From NCBI GenBank assembly GCA_020851655.1, contig JADZCI010000346.1:1-38956 (forward strand): 38,956 nt of DNA. Direction: 5' to 3'. The notes beneath the pieces were generated by a model. It saw only the letters and a program-made list of their open reading frames with translations, made no database searches and was not told the origin of the DNA. Shown piece by piece: positions 34,424 through 38,956 of the stretch. Positions within the stretch are counted from its first letter, which is position 1. Every line of letters starts with the position of its first letter. The position numbers and the translations under genes are program-made. Source of the DNA: Bryobacterales bacterium. Lineage in GTDB: Bacteria > Acidobacteriota > Terriglobia > Bryobacterales > Bryobacteraceae.

Positions 34424-35335
34424 TTACAAGCCCAGATCGCGGTTTGATTTTGTCCCGGAAACGCTCAAGAGAGAAGTTGTCATGTATAGACGCGGATTCA
34501 GCGGGAACCCGTTACGGCGCACTTCGTAGTGCAGGTGAGGTCCGGTCACGCGGCCCGACGCTCCACTGGCGGCTATCACCTGCCCGCGCCGCACTTCCAT
34601 CCCGGGTATCACGTCGATGCGCGACAGATGCGCGTAGTACGTCCGGAGTCCGCCGCCGTGATCGACCACGATCAACCTGCCGTAGCCGCCGTCAAAACCG
34701 GCGGACATGACGATGCCGTCGGCGCTCGCTCGCACCTGGGTTCCCATAGGCACGCTGATATCGAGCCCTGAATGGAACGCGTCCCCGCCATTCAGTGGGT
34801 CGCTGCGCTGCCCGTAGTAACTCATCAGCCGCCCTTCCACGGGCCAAAGACTCGGGATGACGTTCGTGAACCAGCGCCGCGCGTAATTTCTCGAGACGCC
34901 GAACATGCTGGCTAACCGGAGAGTGTCATATTCCTGGAGCGATTCATGGTAGGAGGGGATCAACTTCGAAGCGACCGGCGTGGACGCGCTCGGTTCAGTT
35001 CCAAGCGCCGCGGGCTCCACTCGCTTGATCCCGTATGCCATCGAAACTTCACTGGCCAGAATCGTCAGTTTCGCTAACTGGTCGTTGGTCTGGTTGGCTT
35101 CAGTCTGCAACTTCTTGTAGCGGGATCGCAGGATGCTCGCCTCGTCCCTCAAAGCGTTGTAGTTGGCTACCTTCCAGGCCATGCGCAGGTAGCTCGAGAC
35201 AAACCCCAAAACGCTGAAGCATCCAAGTAAGGCCAAGCCTAGAACCAGGACTACTACCTTCTGGTCAATGTGGAAGCGCCGGATGCGTCCGTGTAAGGAA
35301 TGCGCCAGAACTACTATGAAATAAGGCTGATTCAT
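34424..35335 (-). CDS. membrane-anchored M23 (LytM-type) peptidoglycan endopeptidase
   Basis: A 303-aa protein with one membrane helix (about 27-48), a coiled-coil segment (about 58-98), a linker, and a C-terminal LytM domain (about 160-290). The zinc site is complete: HSGLD (His188, Asp192) and HLH (His267/His269), with YAHLS (His236) as the further active-site His, so it should cleave peptide cross-bridges in the periplasm. ATG 35335 gives the expected short cytoplasmic N-terminus; a longer reading of the frame would run through the promoter at 35402-35430. That promoter would give a leader of about 60 nt. A short gap of 53 bp separates it from the DUF3500 gene. Confidence 0.9.
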   Translation of the reverse strand: MNQPYFIVVLAHSLHGRIRRFHIDQKVVVLVLGLALLGCFSVLGFVSSYLRMAWKVANYNALRDEASILRSRYKKLQTEANQTNDQLAKLTILASEVSMAYGIKRVEPAALGTEPSASTPVASKLIPSYHESLQEYDTLRLASMFGVSRNYARRWFTNVIPSLWPVEGRLMSYYGQRSDPLNGGDAFHSGLDISVPMGTQVRASADGIVMSAGFDGGYGRLIVVDHGGGLRTYYAHLSRIDVIPGMEVRRGQVIAASGASGRVTGPHLHYEVRRNGFPLNPRLYMTTSLLSVSGTKSNRDLGL

Positions 35336-35401
35336 CAGTAGTGCCGCCCACGCTACAACATCTCCAGGGGGCGGAACCCGGTACAAAAGAACGAAACCTA
35401 A

Positions 35402-35430
35402 ACCATAACAAGCTGGTTTCGGTGTGTCAA
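35402..35430 (-). promoter_or_regulatory. sigma70-type promoter of the M23 peptidase operon
   Basis: Read leftward: TTGACA (35430-35425), a 17-bp spacer, TATGGT (35407-35402). This is the best-matching promoter in the window and is well placed between the ADOP terminator and the peptidase start. Confidence 0.7.
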
Positions 35431-35437
35431 GGCGCAA

Positions 35438-35458
35438 AAAGGGTATCTCGGACCCTTT
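35438..35458 (-). terminator. rho-independent terminator of the ADOP permease gene
   Basis: Read leftward: AAAGGGT, a 7-nt loop, ACCCTTT, then TT before GCG. The 7-bp stem, whose final T run extends to five, starts 5 bp after the permease stop codon. Confidence 0.65.
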
Positions 35459-35463
35459 AGGTC

Positions 35464-37878
35464 CTATTCTTCCCGCAGGATACGGACCGGGTCGCAGCGA
35501 AGCGCACGCGCGACTGGAAAGACGCAAGCCAGGATGGCGGTACAGGCGAGCGCCGCGCCAGACCAGGCGAAAGACGGCAGGTCGTGAGGCTGCACGCCAT
35601 CCAGGATGTTCCGGATTAAGGGTGTGATGGCAGCCGCGCCTGTGGCGCCGGTAAGCAGGCCAGCCGCCGCCAGAATCAGACCATGCCGCGCAACCAGGCT
35701 GACGATATGTCCTCGCTCGGCGCCCATGGCCATCCGGATGCCGATTTCTCGCGACCGCTGGCTGGTCAGGTAGGACAATACCCCGTAGATTCCGAGGCCG
35801 GAAAGCAGAAGCGCCAGCACGCCGACAAACCCGAGGATCTGAACGGTCACTTTCGGTCCAGCCATACGCCTGTCGAACAGTTCGTCCATGGTCTGCATTT
35901 GAGCCACAGGCTGATTTCGATCCACGGACCAGACCGCATCCCGAATGGCAGACGCCGCTGACGCAATGTCGCGGCGTGTGCGAACCACCAGGTACAGACT
36001 CGCCTGATTCGACTGCAGCGCCGGAATATACATTTCCGGCCGGGGCGGGCGGGTCGCGCCGTTGTGGTGTACATCCCGGGCTATGCCGGCGACGGTGACC
36101 GGCCGCTGATCCGTCTCGTTGACCAGGCGCAAGCGCCGCCCCAAGGGCTGCCGGTCATCCGGCCAGTAACGCCGCGCCATCGTCTGATTGATGATGGCCA
36201 CCGGTTCACCGTCCAGATTGTCGTTGGCAGTGAAATCCCTTCCTGCCAGTATCGGGATGCGCATCGTCTCGAAGTAACCGGGCAGAACCGCCATATAGCC
36301 GGTCAGGTTCCGCTCACCTTCGGGCAGCGCCGGCTGTCCTTCAATGATGATGGGAATCCAACTGCTCGACCCGCCGAGCGGCAGGGTCTGAACCGCTGAA
36401 GCGTTCACCACCCGTCCATCGTTGCGCAGCTTATCCCATGCCGCCCGGAAGAACTCGGTGCGCCGCCGCTTGTCCGGATAAAGCGAATCGGGTAGTGTCA
36501 CCGCTCCGGTCATCAGGTTGGAGCGGTCAAAGCCCGCGTCGAGCAATTGTCCCGCGAGGCTCCTGACCAGCAAACCGGTGACGGTCAGCAACACCATCGC
36601 CAGCGCGATCTCCGCGGTTACGAGGCTCCGCAGGACTCGCTGGCGGGAGAACGTGCCGCCGCGGCCTCCCTCGCGCAGCGTCCGCGACAGTTCTCCGCGC
36701 GTCAGCATCCAGGCGGGAAACGCTCCCGCCACCAGGCCGGTGATGAGGCAAATCAGGAACGTGTAGCCCAAAGCGGCGGCATCGAGTTGAACCAGGTCGA
36801 GCCGTGGAAAGTCCTGGGGCGCCAGGCCGCGCAGTACCGGGATCGCCCACCACGCAAACACTACGGCGAGCACGCCGCCGAGTAGCGACAGCACCAGGCT
36901 TTCGGTCATCAGAAGGCCGGCGATTCGCGACTGTCCCGCCCCCAGCGATGCCCGAATCGCGAGTTCACGCTGCCGGAGTGTGCCGCGCGCCAGCAGAAGG
37001 CTAGCCACATTGGCGCAAGCGATCAGCAGAACGCCGAAAACCGCGCCAAACATGGTAAGAATCGAGATCCGGGCGCCGCGCTCGATCACATCGAGTTCCA
37101 GAGGCCTCAACTCTGCCGACCATCCACGGCCTCCAGCCGGGTCGAGTTCTTCCAGGCCCTTTGCCAGCGTCTTCAGTTCCGCATCCGCTTGAGCGGCCGT
37201 CTTGCCCGGAGCGAGCCGTCCGATTGCGCGAAAGGCACGAAAGTCCCGGCGGTCGCGCTGTTCCGGAGTGAGCCGGAGCGGCAGGAAGATCTCCGGCCGG
37301 CTGTACAGAAAGCTGAAGTCCGGAGGCAGCACTCCAAGAATGTTGTGGGTTCGCCCATCGATCAAAACCTCGCGGCCAATGATGTTGGGATCACCGCCGA
37401 ACTCGCGCTGCCACAAGCCGGCCGTGATCACCGCCACACGCTTGTCGCCCTGTAGTTGCTCCTCGGGCAGGAACGCCCGGCCCATAGCCGGCGCCTGTTG
37501 CAGGATCCGGAAGAACCCCTCGCCAGTTTCGACGGCCTGAATGCTCCGCGGAGAACCTGCCGCCCGCAACCCCACCTGCGTCCAACGGTAGGGCGCCAAG
37601 GCTTCGAGACTCTTGGAGTTCTGCCGGTAATATTCCGTTTCGCGGAACGACACGTTCACCTGGTTGAAGCTGAGACGCTGGTTCTGACCCCATATGGCGA
37701 CCAGCCGTTCAGATGACGGGTAGGGAAGCGAGTGCCAGAGAATGCCCGAAACCGTACTGAAGATGGTGGTATTGACGCCCATCCCAAGAGCCAGCGTTAT
37801 GGCGGCGATGGCGGTCAGCAGTTTCTGACGGCCCAGCATTCGGACGGCAAAGCGAATATCACCCCACAGGTTTGCCAT
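35464..37878 (-). CDS. ADOP-type FtsX/MacB duplicated permease (orphan, no ATPase nearby)
   Basis: An 804-aa inner-membrane protein with ATG 37878 placed 8 nt after AGGAG. It has two copies of the MacB-like unit. A first membrane helix (about 22-44, LLTAIAAITLALGMGVNTTIF) is followed by a periplasmic domain and a three-helix FtsX block (ILTMFGAVFGVLLIACANVASLLLARG, LVLSLLGGVLAVVFAWW, AALGYTFLICLITGLVAGAF). A second periplasmic domain (about 440-670) and a second FtsX block (VGVLALLLSGLGIYGVLSYL, RHGLILAAAGLLTG) end in RALRCDPVRILREE. The length and layout match the 'acidobacterial duplicated orphan permease' family, which is usually found without an ATPase, as here. The substrate is unknown. 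It ends in its own terminator and is divergent from the partial gene at the right edge. Confidence 0.9.
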   Translation of the reverse strand: MANLWGDIRFAVRMLGRQKLLTAIAAITLALGMGVNTTIFSTVSGILWHSLPYPSSERLVAIWGQNQRLSFNQVNVSFRETEYYRQNSKSLEALAPYRWTQVGLRAAGSPRSIQAVETGEGFFRILQQAPAMGRAFLPEEQLQGDKRVAVITAGLWQREFGGDPNIIGREVLIDGRTHNILGVLPPDFSFLYSRPEIFLPLRLTPEQRDRRDFRAFRAIGRLAPGKTAAQADAELKTLAKGLEELDPAGGRGWSAELRPLELDVIERGARISILTMFGAVFGVLLIACANVASLLLARGTLRQRELAIRASLGAGQSRIAGLLMTESLVLSLLGGVLAVVFAWWAIPVLRGLAPQDFPRLDLVQLDAAALGYTFLICLITGLVAGAFPAWMLTRGELSRTLREGGRGGTFSRQRVLRSLVTAEIALAMVLLTVTGLLVRSLAGQLLDAGFDRSNLMTGAVTLPDSLYPDKRRRTEFFRAAWDKLRNDGRVVNASAVQTLPLGGSSSWIPIIIEGQPALPEGERNLTGYMAVLPGYFETMRIPILAGRDFTANDNLDGEPVAIINQTMARRYWPDDRQPLGRRLRLVNETDQRPVTVAGIARDVHHNGATRPPRPEMYIPALQSNQASLYLVVRTRRDIASAASAIRDAVWSVDRNQPVAQMQTMDELFDRRMAGPKVTVQILGFVGVLALLLSGLGIYGVLSYLTSQRSREIGIRMAMGAERGHIVSLVARHGLILAAAGLLTGATGAAAITPLIRNILDGVQPHDLPSFAWSGAALACTAILACVFPVARALRCDPVRILREE

Positions 37879-37953
37879 GGCTGATGCTCCTGAAAGGACG
37901 ATACGGCTCTCGATCCCGCTTTGTTCCGCAGTCCGCCGCCAGGAGCATACATA

Positions 37954-38956
37954 ATGAAGGAAGGAGGAAGTTTGTCCGCCGCCGAACCGGTATTGCGACT
38001 CGTTGGAGGAGCGCGCAAGCGCTCCGTGGCCAACTTGGTGTTGCGCCAGGCGTCCTTGTGCGCCATTGCGTTTCTCGCGGCGTTCATCACTCTCCTGCTG
38101 CTGGGCACTCAGGTTGTGCATTGGGCTTGGCCCGTGCTGTTGGGTTTGGCCGCGGCCGTGTTGGGCTGGTGGAGCCTTGCCGGAAAGTTGCCCACCGGCT
38201 ATGACGCCGCCAGGACCATTGATCAGCGTCTCGACTTAAAAGACTTGGTTTCGACGGCGTGGCATTTTTCCAGCGTTGAGGACGCGGGCCGTTCGAAGTC
38301 GCGTTTCCTGACACAGGTGGCCGGCGATGCCGCCGCGGCGGTTTCCAGCGTGGAACCGGCGGCAGCCATGCCACTGTCCTGGCCTCGTGAAGCATGGATC
38401 GCCGCTTGTCTCGTGGCGGTGGGTGCTGTTCTGATCGGCGTGCGCTACGGAGTCCTCCACACGCTGGATCTGAGGGCGGGATTGGTGGACGTGAGGTTCG
38501 ACACCTTTACCGGCGTGCCCGATCCTCCGGTCAAGAAGAAGGGTGGTCCGGGATCTCCCGATTCGATGCCGCCGTTGACCGCGATGGATGTTGAGGAACC
38601 AGCGCGGCAGAACACTCAAGAGGATCCGTTCCCTGAAGACGCACTGAAATCGATTGACGTGGCCGACCCCAATCAGAAAGGCTCCCAAGTGAGCCAGAAG
38701 ACGCGCGAGGGCATGACCGCCGGAGAGGAAGGCGACGAGTCCGGCGAAGCCGGCGAGAAATCCGAACCTGGCGACGGCAAGAGCGGCGATGACGATCAGG
38801 CTCCCAATTCACCGCCGTCGAAGAACGCAGACGCCAAGAAACAAAACGGCCAGCCGCCCAACAAAGACGCCAACAGCATGTTGGACAAGATGCGCGACGC
38901 GTTCAACAACATGATGGACAAGCTGAACATGCAGCCCAAGGGCGGCGAGGGCGAAA
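37954..38956 (+). CDS. membrane protein with acidic, Gly/Asp/Lys-rich tail (3' truncated by window)
   Basis: At least 334 codons, open to the right edge; the product begins MKEGGSLSAAEPVLRLVGG. AGGAG (37941-37945) lies 8 nt before ATG 37954. Three hydrophobic helices are visible (about 32-51, 57-77 and 146-165), with a segment of about 70 aa between the second and third containing ARTIDQRLDLKDLVSTAWHF. That motif is typical of large membrane proteins found beside MoxR/BatA-type gene sets (DUF4175-like). After about 190 the chain becomes low-complexity, rich in Gly, Glu, Asp, Lys, Pro and Gln, and then Met/Asn-rich near the edge. No function is assigned. If the relation holds, MoxR ATPase and von Willebrand-domain genes should lie to the right. 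Confidence 0.7.
   Translation, partial: MKEGGSLSAAEPVLRLVGGARKRSVANLVLRQASLCAIAFLAAFITLLLLGTQVVHWAWPVLLGLAAAVLGWWSLAGKLPTGYDAARTIDQRLDLKDLVSTAWHFSSVEDAGRSKSRFLTQVAGDAAAAVSSVEPAAAMPLSWPREAWIAACLVAVGAVLIGVRYGVLHTLDLRAGLVDVRFDTFTGVPDPPVKKKGGPGSPDSMPPLTAMDVEEPARQNTQEDPFPEDALKSIDVADPNQKGSQVSQKTREGMTAGEEGDESGEAGEKSEPGDGKSGDDDQAPNSPPSKNADAKKQNGQPPNKDANSMLDKMRDAFNNMMDKLNMQPKGGEGE

Noticed and set aside
38236..38688. Minus-strand open frame at the right edge
   Set aside because: It is opposite the plus-strand membrane protein, which has a proper ribosome site and helices; the minus product is Arg/His-rich and unrecognisable.

Overview
The window looks like an accessory, carbohydrate-oriented stretch of a GC-rich Acidobacteriota chromosome, most likely Bryobacterales/Solibacter-like. 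This is inferred from family content, not from a marker gene. The pointers are an Oar-like TonB-dependent receptor C-terminus, a TPR plus CRTAC1/ASPIC-UnbV pair, an 804-aa 'acidobacterial duplicated orphan permease', an SBBP-repeat propeller protein, and many secreted glycosidases and beta-propellers. No tRNA, rRNA, CRISPR array, insertion sequence or phage gene was seen. No gene-free stretch exceeds about 170 bp.

Layout. (1) 1-4827, plus strand: the 3' part of an Oar-like outer-membrane protein, then a secreted TPR protein overlapping (GTGA) a Tat-exported FG-GAP/ASPIC protein. (2) 4799-9410: an L-fucose locus. A secreted GH29 fucosidase and an L-fuconolactonase-like amidohydrolase run leftward. 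Divergent from them are an L-fuconate dehydratase and a RhaT-family sugar/H+ symporter, the latter starting at TTG. (3) 9429-12986: an IclR regulator divergent from a GH38-like protein, with overlapping opposed promoters and an inverted repeat between them. (4) 13080-18600: a compact six-gene operon of Gfo/Idh/MocA oxidoreductase, solute-binding-fold protein, family III CoA-transferase, MaoC, second solute-binding-fold protein and second MaoC. Most junctions overlap by 4-8 nt. (5) 18619-21303: a second GH38-like paralogue converging on that operon.

(6) 21400-26453, minus strand: a SWIM/SNF2 helicase split by an apparent +1 frameshift, preceded by a GH43-like and GH29 lipoprotein pair. (7) 26507-27016: a DinB-like protein. 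(8) 27021-37878, minus strand: an ADOP permease with a terminator, an M23 peptidase with a good sigma70-type promoter, a DUF3500 protein, a Tat-exported propeller protein, an SBBP propeller, a periplasmic adaptor lipoprotein, and an overlapping TonB receptor. (9) 37954 to the end: the 5' part of a divergent membrane protein with an acidic, low-complexity tail.

The strongest candidate for an undescribed system is region 3-5. A CoA-ester operon carries two periplasmic-binding-protein folds that have no export signal and no cognate permease. It also carries two paralogous MaoC subunits, of which only one keeps the Asp/His pair. It is bracketed by two GH38-like paralogues that keep the nucleophile Asp but have lost most predicted zinc ligands. 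The fucose locus next door gives the likely physiological setting (deoxy-sugar or glycan use), but the substrate of the CoA operon is unknown.
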